Positions 9,979 through 20,986 of a stretch of 64,000 bases of DNA are shown here, piece after piece. Positions within the stretch are counted from its first letter, which is position 1, and each line of letters starts with the position of its first letter. The position numbers and the translations under genes are program-made. Under the pieces are notes generated by a model, which saw nothing but the letters and a program-made list of their open reading frames with translations, was not told the origin of the DNA and did not search any database. The DNA is taken from NCBI GenBank assembly GCA_964017065.1, contig OZ024791.1:3605410-3669409 (forward strand), written 5' to 3'. The stretch is from Haliclona indistincta. Taxonomy: Eukaryota > Porifera > Demospongiae > Haplosclerida > Chalinidae.

Positions 9979-10999
9979 AGGAGCACGAGAGAGAGAGCAT
10001 CAGCAACATAAAAAAGTTTACCAGGAACATGTATTACCATGTACGAAAACCGAGCCATCCTCAAACGAAATCGGAGTATCCAAGGCGCAAGAGCATCTAA
10101 GTGCTTAGAATTGAGTAATGGCACCAATGGCTTGTGGTCTGTTTCGATCGTAATCTGCTTTCCCATGACGTAGTCCTCAAGCTTTTCACAGCTCCAGACT
10201 GTCGCCAATGCTTCCTTTTCAATTTGTGCATATCTCTTTTCGGCTTCTGTCATGGATCTCGAAGCATACACCACGGGTCTCCAATCTTTACCGTGTCTTT
10301 GCAACAACACCGCCCCAAGACCAAATGAAGAGGCATCTGCAGACACCTTCACATCAAGAGCTGGATCATATAAAGCTAACACTGTAGGCAGGGTCAGCTC
10401 CTTCTTCACTCGTATGAATGCATCTTCTTGTGAGGGTCCCCAAAACCAAGCTCTATCTTTCTTCAGCAACTCTCGCAAGGGTTGTGATAGCTCTGCCAGA
10501 TCTGGAGAAAATTTTCCCAGTTGATTCGCTAGTCCCAGAAACCGTCTCAGCTCGGTGGTATTTCTCGGTGGACTCATCTCAGACACCGCTGCTGTCTTCT
10601 CTGGATCTGCTGAGACTCCATGTTCATCTACCATATGACCAAGAAACTTGAGACGAGGTTGACTGAAAGAGCACTTCTCCTTGTTTAGAGTGACTCCTTT
10701 TTCCTTCAGTCTAGCCATTACTGCGCTGAGCCTTGCATCATGTGACTTCAGATCAGGTGCGTGCACTAACACGTCATCAACTTGGCAGACAACACCTTCC
10801 AAGCCCTCCAGCACTCAGCTCATCTCCTTCTGGAAGTGTTCTGAAGCGGAACAAATACCAAATGGCAACTTGTTAAAACATTATCTACCGAAAGGGGTGA
10901 GAAATGTGGCTAACAACCGGGACTTTTCATCAAGAGGTATCTGCCAGAACCCACTATTGGCATCAAGTTTTGAAAATACTCAGGCTCCTGCCAGTTGGG
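9903..10999 (-). pseudogene. Gypsy RT and RNase H
   Basis: The RT palm begins in a shifted frame with FSKLDANSGFWQIPL (first catalytic Asp) and is crossed by three in-frame stops before 10814. The clean ORF from 10814 begins at the catalytic box, which reads CQVDDVLVHAP (VDD in place of the usual YxDD neighbourhood). Thumb and connection follow, then RNase H with SADASSFGLGAVLL, the EIEKEALATVWSCEKL-like block and ETDHKPLV. The tether ends near HVPGKL...VADALS. cDNA synthesis function; inactive here. Confidence 0.9.
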
Positions 11000-11837
11000 C
11001 TAGAGTCGCGGTAGTGGATGTATCTCTCTCAGCACTGTCTCGTTGAGTCTTTGCAGATCCACGCAGATACGCACCGATCCAGATTTCTTGGGAACTGCAA
11101 CCATTCCTGAACACCAATCGGTCGGTTGGTCCACTGGAGATATGACACCCATGGACATCATTCGATTGAGTTCATCCTTTACTCGAGATCTGAGAGGGAA
11201 TGGAACTCGCCTTGGAGTGTAAATACAAACAGGCTTTGCATCTGGGCGTAGTCTAATTGTATACGGCTCACCAAATTGTCCGAGTCCTTGGAAAACAGAT
11301 TCATATTGCTCCATCAGTGCAGCACAGTGCGAATCCACTATGGCATCTGTCCGTGCTATCAACCCCAGCGCAATGATGGCAGGTATACCAAGTAAGTCCT
11401 TTGACAGTCCCTCTACGACGAACAGCTGTTGCTTGGTCTTGTTCTCGCGGTAGCTCAGCTCGAAGAATACCTCTCCCAATACCTTCAGGGGATTACGCCC
11501 TGCTCCATGCAGGATCTTTGTTGGCTTCTGAAGGTCTGGCTCTCCTAGCAGATGATGAGTCCGTTCCGAAATGGCGGTAACTTCGGCTCCCGTGTCTATC
11601 TTAAATATAAAATCAGTTTGGTTGATACCGATTTTTGTCGTCCAGATATTTTCAGGACCTTCTGTGTTCACAGCATCCATGTCCAAATAGACTGCAGGGT
11701 TCCGAATCTTCAACCAGAACGTCATCTGTTGATGCTCCCGATCCAGCGGGCTGGGCAGGGGTTCGGTTTAGGATAGGTGGGACAGGTACACGGCTAAGAC
11801 ACTTCGAGCTGAAATGTCCCCTCTTTAGGCACCTGAA
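11000..11837 (-). pseudogene. Gypsy protease and start of RT
   Basis: After the gag stop the frame continues through a second knuckle, is shifted, and reopens at 11725. The ORF contains the retropepsin motif FKIDTGAEVTAIS (about 11605), the flap region and a GLSKDLLGIPAI segment, then the linker to RT with an RRVPFPLRSRVKDEL stretch and the first RT blocks (MVAVPKKSGSVRICVDLQRLN). The frame ends at PLPRL, where a frameshift leads into the RT palm. The protease cuts the polyprotein; its Asp-Thr-Gly is intact. Confidence 0.9.
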
Positions 11838-12536
11838 TCAAGTCGCATCTCTTGCTGGACATTTGTCTAGGGGGTGGGGCTGGCCTCCACACCGAGAGCA
11901 ACAACGTCTGCCACAGCGAGGATCCCTGAACTGCCTCTTCGGACTTTTCATTCGTAGGGCGTCTAGCTTTATGGGGTCGTCTTTACTTTCTCCAGTTTGT
12001 CGTAATACACGTTGGCTTTCTTGTACCGACTCCTTGAGCCGTATCGCCTTCTTGGCCTTCTCCAAGTCGAATTTGGGGTCTAACTGCAATTTCTCCGATA
12101 ATGCACTGTCCAAGATTCCTACAACCAGTCGGTCACGAATTAGCTCCTCTCTCATGTCTCCGTACTCGCACCACTCTGATAGAGTATACAGAGCAATAAT
12201 GAATTGTTCGGCAGACTCACCAGGTTGCTGTGTCCTAAGATTGAACCTGGTTCTCTCGTAGATGATATTACGTCTGGTTGCAAAGAATTCGTCGAACTTC
12301 TTGATAATTTTGTCAACCGTGGCTTTGTCAGCATCCTTTGCTCCGGCAGACTTTAGCTCGTCTTCGGCCTCTTCACCCAGGCAATAGAGTAGCGTACTAG
12401 TCTGTTGTGCGTCAGGCGCTGTAGCCAGACCAGAGGCACTGCGGAACTGCAAGAATCGCCGCTTCCAGCGCGGCCATCCTTCAGGCTTGTTGAATGAGAA
12501 CAGTTCAGGAGGTTGTAGCTGTAGCGAAGTTGTCAT
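11838..12536 (-). CDS. Gypsy gag with zinc knuckle
   Basis: The ATG at 12536 (MTTSLQLQPPEL) is preferred over the one at 12605, which lies inside the LTR. The protein of about 232 residues has a typical Gypsy capsid-like region: WPRWKRRFLQFRSASGL near the N-terminus, then LLYCLGEEAEDEL, and NIIYERTRFNLRTQQPGE before EEFI-type helices. It ends with a cysteine knuckle CSRCGGQPHPLDKC. The terminating TGA occupies the position of the first Cys of a second knuckle, since the next residues are FRC-LKRGH-FSSKC. Capsid and RNA-packaging role inferred from the family. Confidence 0.85.
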   Translation of the reverse strand: MTTSLQLQPPELFSFNKPEGWPRWKRRFLQFRSASGLATAPDAQQTSTLLYCLGEEAEDELKSAGAKDADKATVDKIIKKFDEFFATRRNIIYERTRFNLRTQQPGESAEQFIIALYTLSEWCEYGDMREELIRDRLVVGILDSALSEKLQLDPKFDLEKAKKAIRLKESVQESQRVLRQTGESKDDPIKLDALRMKSPKRQFRDPRCGRRCCSRCGGQPHPLDKCPARDAT

Positions 12537-12542
12537 TACGTA

Positions 12543-12560
12543 CCAACACCGCTGCCACCA
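12543..12560 (-). promoter_or_regulatory. Primer-binding site of nested Gypsy
   Basis: TGGTGGCAGCGGTGTTGG directly follows the 5' LTR on the minus strand and begins with TGG, the complement of a tRNA CCA end. The tRNA was not identified. Confidence 0.75.
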
Positions 12561-12750
12561 TGTCGGAGTGGATAAAAACTCTGTCTCTTTTTGTACAATA
12601 CACACATATTTATAGTACTAGTGAGACAATGACAATACAACCGGATATACATGCAAACAAGACAACTGTGCATGATACAATGAGACAGATAAGGGCCACG
12701 CAGAGCATGACGACAAACAAACACAGATAGTTCAGTCAGAGTATGCCACA
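12561..12750 (-). repeat. 5' LTR of nested Gypsy
   Basis: 190 bp, about 97% identical by eye to the copy at 8434-8623. Followed on the minus strand by the primer-binding site. Confidence 0.95.
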
Positions 12751-12755
12751 GATAT

Positions 12756-13466
12756 CGGCCTTGATATTGAGGACCTCGTCCACGAGTGGGTGTAGCCTGC
12801 AAGCGAGCGACTGCTTCAGTTAGTTGCTTAACCTGATGACTTAGCTCTTGAAATTGCCCAGTAGGAGGATCTTGAAGAACTTTGACCTCTTTCACGGTAG
12901 CAGTTGGCATACGCTTCTATGCTGTTTGTACAGCTTCCATTGCTTGAGCTAGCTCCAAACCCCCTGCGAAGTCTTTCAGTTTGTCTCTCATGAAGACAAG
13001 CTGCATGGTAGAAGAGTATATTCCTTGAATGAACTGGTTCCTTGCAAACTCAAGCCGCTGTTTAGGCTCCCAGTCAGGGTAAGCTCTATCTACCAGCATG
13101 CGCAACTGTCCGGCGAATTCAGCCAAACTCTCCTCAGGTTTCTGACGCTGCGACTGTAGCTTGAACTGCCATTCGGTTTATGTTCCCATTGGACTGAACT
13201 GTTGTTGTAGCGTTTTCTTGACATCTTCATAGGCAGTAGCTGCGCTCACCAACCCCAACTGACTAACCACTCGAAATGGCTCGTCCTCTAACAGCGACAG
13301 TAGCTCACTCGACTGTTTTTCTGCGGGAAGACCAGCTTCCAAAATATAGAGCTCGAATCTCTGTATCCACAGGTGAAAGTCTGAAGTAGTGCCGAACTTG
13401 GCCGGTGGTTGGGAACTGAACTGACGCGGAGCACCATCCGCCATAGTGATCCCACTTCTGACACCA
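12756..13466 (-). pseudogene. Outer Gypsy gag and primer-binding site
   Basis: Gag starts with MADGAPRQFSSQPPAKF at about 13443. It continues through LWIQRFELYILEAGL and AYEDVKKTLQQQFSP, then after a frameshift FAGQLRMLVDRAYPDW and LEFARNQFIQGI, and after another shift a coiled stretch QLTEAVARLQ up to the nested insertion. Upstream, TGGTGTCAGAAGTGGGAT (13466-13449, minus) is a typical Gypsy primer-binding site, followed by only about 30 bp of LTR (13467-13498) before repeat A begins. The 5' LTR is therefore truncated or split. Confidence 0.85.
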
Positions 13467-13498
13467 GTGTAGCGTGCGTGCAAATTAGCTCTGTTATT

Positions 13499-16080
13499 CG
13501 GGAGGCACGGTAGTGACTCCCTATGTAGGGATGAGCAAGAAAACAAAATGGTTGCTACATACAATGTATTAGCGTTTAAACGCTGATATTTCGCCTGGTG
13601 ATGAATTTTGTACGTCCAAAGACACTTAGATCTGCTCTCTGGTGTTGCCCTATCTTACAGTAGCAAGGAGATAACTCGAAATTGTTACTAAAGTGACGAA
13701 CCTGCAAACGGTGAAAATCGAGTTTCGTCATCTTCGTTTTCTTCTTTTTTCTTCTTCTTCAGTGCGCCTAGCGCCTTTACGTGAGCAGTGCTGAGATCAA
13801 AACATCCATGAACAGTCGTGAAATTCTCCTGGCAGGTGCCTTTTGAACTTTGTTTTCAAGGAAACGGCGATATAGATTCCGCGATTTCTCGACCGTGATC
13901 CATTGTCAGCTAAGTGTTAGACGCCATTATTGTGATTGCGCAATACGCACCTGACCAAGCAGTGGTTAGCGCACATGACCAAGCTCTAGCTAGTCGAGCT
14001 AGAGTATCAACGTGCTGTATGGATCACGGACAACACATCCCCAGTATTTGTCCGGAGTCTTCGAAGAACGGTAAACTCGTGTAGGATCACCATTCTCCAC
14101 TTGCTAGATAATTATAACCGTCTACAAACAAGTGTGGGCGGGGCTCGTATGCATTCATATCATGCGTAGGCGAGCTGCAACAAAGCAATTTTAGCTGCAA
14201 GTTTAGAAAAGCCATCAACAACTGGAAACTAAACATAATAATGGTGGAAGCAAATAAGATGGCTCGGTACATGCATGATATTGAACTGATTTTCGCTGAA
14301 AAAGAAAAAAAGGACACAAACAAGAAAATTAAAAAGATTTCTATTGAAATCAAAAGGATGTAGTGATGAGGAAATAATTATACCACTGGTCCACAATGTA
14401 AACCAACAAGGTAAAAGCATGGAATGGTAACACGATTGACTTGCTAACAGACCATAGATCCCTACATCAGTGGCTGTACAGTGCTTCCAGCTTAGAGAGT
14501 CCAATTTTGATGTTTTTACATATTATGCTGTAAAAATTTTATCAAAGGTAATACCAAAAAAAAGGTAATACAATCCTCAAATCTGGTCTGAAGTATGGTA
14601 TAATATTGTAGATTATGTGCATCAAATATGACAGCCCACAACCAACTATTGCAAAAGTTATCAACTATTAATTATAGGTCACTGAATAAGCTCAGTAGCT
14701 GAAGTTTTTAGGCTTGGAAATGGCTATTTGGCTGAGTTAAGAAAATTCACTTTACAAACAACTCACAGAATGGCTCATCTTTCACTACAGCAGGTTTGCA
14801 AGCTCAACTTCCTTGCACAACGTTGTACGGTACAGAAATGCACCAAAAACGTGTGTTTTGGGAGTCACTGAAGTTTTTAGGCTTGCATTTGCGCATTTTT
14901 GCGAGTTAAGAACACAGATTTGTGCAATGGGTAGCCAGATACCTGAAGTTTTTACTTGCGTTGGAATTATAAGTGTAGCTTAAAGCATGCGCGCACGCGA
15001 TCGTCGAGAAAGTGCAGTTCTGCTGTTCTTCGTCGCGTTAATGAGATTCATCTAGAGAAAGTAGTTTATCGATGACTCGTTTCCGCTCGCGCAGGGCTGC
15101 TCTTGTTGACCAGTGACAAGATGGCTGCTGATCGACAGTCCTAGTTCTCCTTCGTTCTCGATCAGTTGCAGTTTTACTGGATAAAAAGTCGATCATTTTG
15201 TTTAACAATTGCAACTGATCAAGAATGAAGCAAAACTAGGGCTGTCGATCAGCAGCTATCTTGTCACCTGTCTACAAGAGCGGCCCTGAGCGAGCGGAAG
15301 CGAGTCATCGATAAACTACTTTCTCTAGATGAATCTCATTAACGCGACGAAGAACTGCACTTTCTCGACGATCGCGTGCGCGCATGCTTTAAGCTACATT
15401 TATAATTCCAACGCAAGTAAAAACTTCAGGTATCTGGCTACCCATTGCACAAATCTGTGTTCTTAACTCGCAAAAATACGCAAATGCAAGCCTAAAAACT
15501 TCAGTGACTCCCAAAACACTCGTTTTTGGTGCATTTCTGTACCGTACAACGTTGTGCAAGGAAGTTGAGCTTGCAAACTTGCTGTAGTGAAAGATGAGCC
15601 ATTCTGTGAGTTGTTTGTAAAGTGAATTTTCTTAACTCAGCCAAATAGCCATTTCCAAGCCTAAAAACTTCAGCTACTGAGCTTATTCAGTGACCTATAA
15701 TTAATAGTTGATAACTTTTGCAATAGTTGGTTGTGGGCTGTCATATTTGATGCACATAATCTACAATGTTATACCATACTTCAGACCAGATTTGAGGATT
15801 GTATTACCTTTGATAAAATTTTACAGCATAATATGCAAAAACATCAAAATTGGACTCTCTAAGCTGGAAGCACTGTACATAAGATCAATATTATGTCACT
15901 AGCTGAACTGGCTATAGCCAAGTCGTAGCAGCCACTGATGTAGGGATCTATGGTTTGTTAGCAAGTCAATCGTGTTACCATTCCATGCTTTTACCTTGTT
16001 GGTTTACATTGTGGACCAATGGTATAATTATTTCCTCATCACTACATCCTTTTGATTTCGATAGAATCTTTTTAATTTTC
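13499..16080 (+). repeat. Repeat family A/B, copy 2
   Basis: Head hairpin GGGAGGCACGGTAGTGACTCCC at 13500, then module A to about 14200, then the two arms of module B at about 14330-14467 and 15937-16075. Its loop is occupied by a 1.4 kb palindrome. Head and arms align with copy 1 along their full length with scattered differences. Confidence 0.8.
14479..15875. mobile_element. 1.4 kb foldback element, TA-flanked
   Basis: Two arms of about 690 and 670 bp (14479-15172 and 15207-15875) are near-perfect inverted copies around a loop of about 34 bp. The ends are CAGTGCTTCC, flanked by TA at 14477-14478 and 15876-15877, suggesting Tc1/mariner-type mobilisation. It lies within the loop of module B. 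No transposase ORF. A solo arm sits at 44418-45095. Confidence 0.9.
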
Positions 16081-16217
16081 TTTTATTTGCACACATGCAC
16101 TTTTTATTGTGATACAAGACAGGAGTTAGTGTTACTTTATTGTTCGCCACATGTGGATGTATGGTCTTGATATTATCCCACCTCAATTTGCATTTTCTGA
16201 AAAAGAGCAATTTCATT

Positions 16218-16750
16218 AGGAAATGCAGCTTGTTGCGTTACAACAAGATAAGGAACTTCGAGCTGTGTTTGCAACAGACGTATCCATTTATCCGAGCCAC
16301 CTACTGATCTTCATAGACCAGACAGACTGTGATCGAAGAGATGCTTTGCGTAAGTATGGATACGGATTACGTGGACATCCAGTCAAATGCCAGAAGCTAC
16401 TCGTATGGGGAGAACGTGTATCTGTGAGCACTGCTATGACTATTGGAGGTGTGTTAGATCTACAAGTTCGAGAAAGTGTTACTGGGGATGTATTTTGTTG
16501 AGTTTATTGAAATGCGATTACTACACCTGATGACAATTAATGGATTCGATCCTAACAGTGTCGTGATCCTAGATAACTGCTCAGTTCACCATGTATCTGG
16601 TGTAGAAAGCTGTATCGAAGATGTTGGAGCTTTTGTCCATTATTTACCACCTTATAACCCTGACTACAATCCCATTGAGATGCTCTTTGGAAAGGATAAG
16701 TCGGCAAGTAGAGCAATGGAGTTTGAATTGAGTGCAACGGATGACATATA
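16218..16750 (+). pseudogene. Tc1-like transposase DDE fragment
   Basis: Two overlapping plus-strand frames give a Tc1-like catalytic domain: LLIFIDQTDCDRRD (first Asp, here D-Q-T instead of the usual D-E-T), a YGLRGHP block, then VVILDNCSVHHV (second Asp) and YLPPYNPDYNPIE. Thirty-four residues lie between the second Asp and Glu, the DD34E spacing of Tc1. A frameshift near 16480-16500 separates the halves. The N-terminal DNA-binding domain is missing. Confidence 0.8.
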
Positions 16751-16759
16751 GACAATAGT

Positions 16760-17479
16760 ACTAGCAAGCAGCCTTTGCAACTGTAACTGCTGAAGATTGT
16801 GAGAACTCAATGCTTTATATACAATTAGCTGGTTTTTATATTGAATATTAAAATTACTGTTGAAAAGTGATCAATACAAAATCATTGATAATAATAGTTG
16901 ATAGGTTGGTCCGTTCCATGATAGAGAATAGGATGAACGGTTTGATGATTGAGTTAGTAAGTTCAGTTGATGATGAACGGGCCGTCACTTTGATAAATAG
17001 GATTATAATGATATAGAGAATAGGATGAACCAATTTGTCATGATGAACTGATAGAGAGAATGATCAGTTAATAAGAAAACAGAATTAGAGGATCCCCTTG
17101 CTTTGTACATAGCTGCGATATCTTGTTTGGACATTAAGGACATTTTGATTGATTGTTTACCATCAAAGTAGCCAACATCTACTAAAGATTCTGACAGCAC
17201 ATCTTGAAACTCACTACATAGTTTTCTTTCACCTCTTCTACTGTGCGGACTTTCCCAGAGAACGTTGTGCAACAGGCGCATTAATTTTTTTTTTTCACCA
17301 GCAAAATCTTTTTTATTTTTGCGAATAGAGTAGAAGAGGAGGAAATAGACTCAAGAACACAAGGGTACATACATATTATTAAATAATAGGTATGAGCTTG
17401 CCATGAGCAAACAAAAAATATACCAAATAATAATAATGACCGGGGGTTAAAAAATATAATTATATATAACAGAATCTGA
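16760..17479. other. No assignable gene; short direct repeats
   Basis: ATAGAGAATAGGATGAAC occurs twice (about 16921 and 17015). A minus-strand ORF at 17281-17003 (KQSIKMSLMSKQDIAAMYKARG) is not recognised. A T-rich run at 17284 and AT-rich sequence near 17460 adjoin the LINE fragment's 3' side. Confidence 0.4.
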
Positions 17480-18004
17480 TTATAATAAAGGACGAGAAGA
17501 GTGCCATGTTGGATCGTTACGAGATTTGAAGATAGTCTGGGACGCTCCTACTACTCTCATTCCAGCCCTGTCAAGGATGGAACTTGCAGTGCTTTTCTTT
17601 AGAGTGGGAAAGGACTGAAGAAGAGATTTTCTAGAGCAGGGTAGCCAGTGTCCAAGAGATCCAATCTCAATGGTATAAAGTTCAGCTGACACCCTCCTAG
17701 CATCAAAATCGCTTAGGACTTTTTGATAGTTTTCTTTCTGACTCTTAAATGTCTTGGCTTTAAGCATACTCTCTTGGGCGTTGCTGAGTACTGTGCTGAC
17801 GGTTGTTATTGACGTAGAAGGTGAATCTAACACGCGTGCAAATACAGAGACAGGACGAGACATGATCATATACCATGCATGCATATTATAGTATACTCGA
17901 TCCCGTTGACCGCTGCTATCTAACGAGTATGCATGTGCAGGCCTGGCAATCACGTATTGCGTGATTGCGAATTTGCAAGTTTTCCTAAAAACGCAGTAAC
18001 ACAT
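17480..18004 (-). pseudogene. LINE ORF2 C-terminal fragment
   Basis: From about residue 60 the 174-residue ORF matches the extreme C-terminus of CR1/L2-like LINE polymerases: KTFKSQKENYQKVLSDFDAR, then YTIEIGSLGHWLPCSRKSL, then SSILDRAGMRVVGASQTIF ending shortly after. The first 50 residues differ and probably come from flanking DNA, so the copy is 5'-truncated, as is normal for LINEs. Confidence 0.6.
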
Positions 18005-18129
18005 CTAAAACAGCTACTTGTGACTTCTGAGGCATTTCTTTTGAGTATTGATAAGGAATACGATTGGAAATACACTTAGCTAGTGGCTTTAGCGACAAAA
18101 CGTACTCGGTTAAACAAGAACAACAAGAT

Positions 18130-18448
18130 TAGTCTATTGTGGTTTGAAGTTCTGTACTGGATGCCAGAAACTTTCTGTACTTAATCTTAGATAAATCTCC
18201 TACTGTTTTGTTTCTAGAGAGGTCATGTTGTGGCTGACGAGTATGAACAGCAAACAAGTTGGCAATGACCGTCTTATCGAATATCCCGAACACCCACTTT
18301 TTATCAACATTGTCTCCGATAAACTTGAACGCAACATTGTCATCAATCTACTTTTTATAGGAGCTTTGTGAAGCTCTGCTATTTTGGAAAGCATCTGTAA
18401 AGTGTCTGAGTCGCTCAGACATACATTCAATCGTGTAAATAACAGCAT
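18130..18448 (-). pseudogene. Fragment of an unknown invertebrate family
   Basis: One minus-strand frame reads VAFKFIGDNVDKKWVFGIFD, then after a shift KTVIANLFAVHTRQPQHDLSRN. GDNVDK is a motif I recall from large uncharacterised sponge and cnidarian proteins, possibly transposon-derived. Broken by frameshifts; function unknown. Confidence 0.3.
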
Positions 18449-18750
18449 AAAATTATAATACTACAGCATAAGTACTCACTACGTTAATTCTCTCCACCTA
18501 AATCATCGCTCAGTACCCTTTACCTCACTACCCCCTTGTACGTAGTAAACTCTCGTACTGTTCTCAGCTGTGGAGGCCTCTTGTGAAAGACCTACTGTGC
18601 CTCGATAGTGTCCAAATTCAAGCCACACAATAAATTATATCCTCATCGATTATACATACTTTCTACAAATCTCGTCTAGTCAATGCCAAGCTACTTCCAC
18701 TGATGTATTGACTGGAATTATAAGATGTGTTACTTCTTGTGAAGTGCCTC
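18449..18750. other. Unannotated stretch
   Basis: No coding signal or repeat recognised. Confidence 0.4.
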
Positions 18751-18753
18751 TAA

Positions 18754-19239
18754 AGCCGTGTTCACACTAGGAGCCGGTTATGATGCGCATTGGCACCTAT
18801 TTGAAACCGTTCACCATCGATGCGAATTGAATGCGCATCGGGAGCGTTCACACTAGACTCTGTTAGAACGCCGTTTAGGTCACGTGCCGGCTCACGTGTT
18901 GCAGTAGCTGTACCCGCTATACTGCTTCCACAGCAGCGCTTGTGGGCAGGAATCACTGCCAGAGGACGAATACACGAGCGTCGAGGACAGGGAGACCGTC
19001 GATCGTCTTCCCGGCAGCCATTGTTCGAAAATGTGCATTCATTCATTATTCATGACTTCCGGTATCGCCCACGCGATTCGGTTCGATGCGCATTGAATCC
19101 ACATAGCGAAGTGGATTGACTCGATTCGCATTCGATGCGCATTCAGTCGATGCGCTTTGGACGAAGTACAGTGTGAACGCGCCCAATTCGCATTCGATGC
19201 GCATTCAATTCGGTTAAATGTCCTAGTGTGAACACGGCT
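18754..19239. mobile_element. 486 bp MITE, TAA duplication
   Basis: Terminal inverted repeats AGCCGTGTTCACACTAGGA are flanked by TAA at 18751-18753 and 19240-19242. A three-base TAA duplication is characteristic of PIF/Harbinger elements. The interior is rich in repeated CGATGCGCATTCA motifs. Confidence 0.85.
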
Positions 19240-19242
19240 TAA

Positions 19243-19425
19243 GGCACCACGGACAATTTCAACATTCATGACTTTATCCCAGCTCCCTCAAGTTCTCACT
19301 GCACTACAAGAAGATCCCAGTCTGGAAAATTTAAACGCAAACTTTGTCGCACTGTAGCTGGTCACCATTTCTACTCGAAGGCACCACGGACAATTTCAAC
19401 ATTCATGACGTTATCCCAGCTTGAT
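19243..19425 (+). repeat. 45 bp direct repeat pair
   Basis: GGCACCACGGACAATTTCAACATTCATGAC plus a following TTATCCCAGCT occurs at 19243-19287 and again at about 19380-19423 with one difference. Confidence 0.9.
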
Positions 19426-19495
19426 GAGGAAACAGAATCATTAGGCTATGGAACGCCCTTCTCCAAATTGATTTATATCTTCCATTTCAAAGCAT

Positions 19496-20983
19496 TTAAC
19501 CCTTCACAAGCGACGGGCGGCTATAGTCGCCTAGCAACTTTGACGTCACCGGAAGTGGGCGTTAAAATTCGAAGATAGTTTATTTCACCTATAGACCAAA
19601 TACAGCTATGTGGGGTGTGATGGCGAGCCATTGGCGGGGCCGGGACTCCAGGGGCTTCTTGACATAAAAGCAGCCATACATTTTTTTATGACAATTTTGC
19701 AAACAATGCACGGTCGTATCAATAGCAAAGCTAAGACAAGGATACAAACCATTAAGGTAATAAATTATTCAGTAAATTAATTGTTCCAGTGATTGAGGAC
19801 GCCCTTCTTAAAAATAGATAGAGATTGAAGAGAGCGCAGCTCAAAAGGAAGGTCATTCCACCTTTTTAACAGCGTCAGGGAAAAAAGACGACTTGTAAGC
19901 TTTAGTACAATTTGGTATCAAGCAAGCGATACGAGCAGGTTTATAGCCTCTCAGTCTAGGGTCCATGGGGGAAGGATGCACAGGTGGGCCCAAATAATGA
20001 AAGTTATCATTGTGACTTTGAAAAAAGAAAGATAGCTTGAGAAGCGCCCGTCTTTGCCTAAGAGATGGCATGTTAAACTGCAACAAGAAATCTTCATAAT
20101 TTGCAGACCAATTTTTAGCACACATCCTCAGCGCCATCTTTTGAACCCTCTCTAGAGCTGCAATCAAACTCTGTTGGTAAGGATCCCACACTGGTGCAGC
20201 ATTCTCTAACAAAGGTCGCACCATGACTGTGTACATTTTAACAAGAGTTCTTGACGAAGCATGTTTATAGAACCTCCTGTAGAGCATACCCACTGTTCTA
20301 GCAGCTGACTTGGTAATTGCTTGTACATGAATTGACCAGTCTAGTCTCTCTGATAGCCTAACACCAAGATATTTAAACTTGGGAACCTGAGCCAAAGGGG
20401 TGTCATCAATCTTTAAAACTGACAAAGGCTGCAAAGGAGAGGGCTTCCTTGAAATTATCATGAATTTACACTTGGATACATTGAACTTCATGACATTTTG
20501 AGAACACAACGCCTGAAGAGTATCAATATCCTGTTGTAAGAGGTTAAAGTCGTGCTGAGAATGAATAGATCTATACAAGAGAATGTCATCAGCATACAGG
20601 ATGAGAGAACCACTTGTCAAGGTGACATCAGCAATATCATTGATATAAATGAGGAATAAAAGTGGACCAAGCACAGAGCCTTGGGGAACTCCAGACGTTA
20701 CATGAACCAAATTAGAAGACATGCACTAACTTTGTCTCACACGTGCTGTTTTGACCAGAGAAGCGGCGTTTTTTGCTCCAGTGAGAGTGATTCTAGCACA
20801 TGACAGTTGGTAGATCGTCAAGTGGGTGTGGTTAACTGCAATTGTCATTGTAGCCCGCACGTTGTGCAAGTTGATTTTGCATATTAACAGTGATCACTGC
20901 GCTAGTTTTTGTCTAATGGTTGCAAAGGTTAGTGAAATTCACAGTAACAGAGGCTAGAATGCTGTCCGCACTTGAAGGGTTAA
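19496..20983. mobile_element. TTAA-flanked element carrying a LINE fragment
   Basis: The ends TTAACCCTTCACAAGCG and the inverse of TTAACCCTTCAAGTGCG are flanked by or include TTAA (19496-19499 and 20980-20983), the piggyBac-type target. Most of the interior is a LINE RT fragment, which presumably inserted into it. No piggyBac transposase is present. Confidence 0.7.
19853..20722 (-). pseudogene. LINE reverse transcriptase, 5'-truncated
   Basis: The 289-residue ORF begins within the RT palm: SGVPQGSVLGPLLFLIYIND is the conserved block B, and YADDILLY carries the catalytic Asp pair. It continues with the LGVRLSERLDWSIHVQ thumb block and YTVMVRPLLENAAPVWDPY, then ends in a typical CR1/jockey-clade C-terminus (FFPDAVKKVE, stop). 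The reading frame is intact across this span, but the first half of ORF2 (endonuclease, RT fingers) is absent. Retrotransposition by target-primed reverse transcription is the family role; this copy cannot do it. Confidence 0.9.
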
Positions 20984-20986
20984 ATG

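Larger units (their letters stand above)
8434..12750 (-). mobile_element. Gypsy LTR retrotransposon, complete, nested
   Basis: A 4317 bp element on the minus strand with 190 bp LTRs at each end (TG...CA) and a 5 bp target duplication GATAT at 8429-8433 and 12751-12755. On the minus strand the order is LTR, primer-binding site, gag, protease, RT, RNase H, integrase, polypurine tract, LTR: the Ty3/Gypsy order. The LTRs differ at about five positions by eye, so insertion was fairly recent, yet the coding region already carries several stops and frameshifts. Confidence 0.95.

Noticed and set aside
19039..19269. ORF with ECASN/HRMRIES repeats
   Set aside because: Generated by repeated CGATGCGCATTC motifs inside a MITE.
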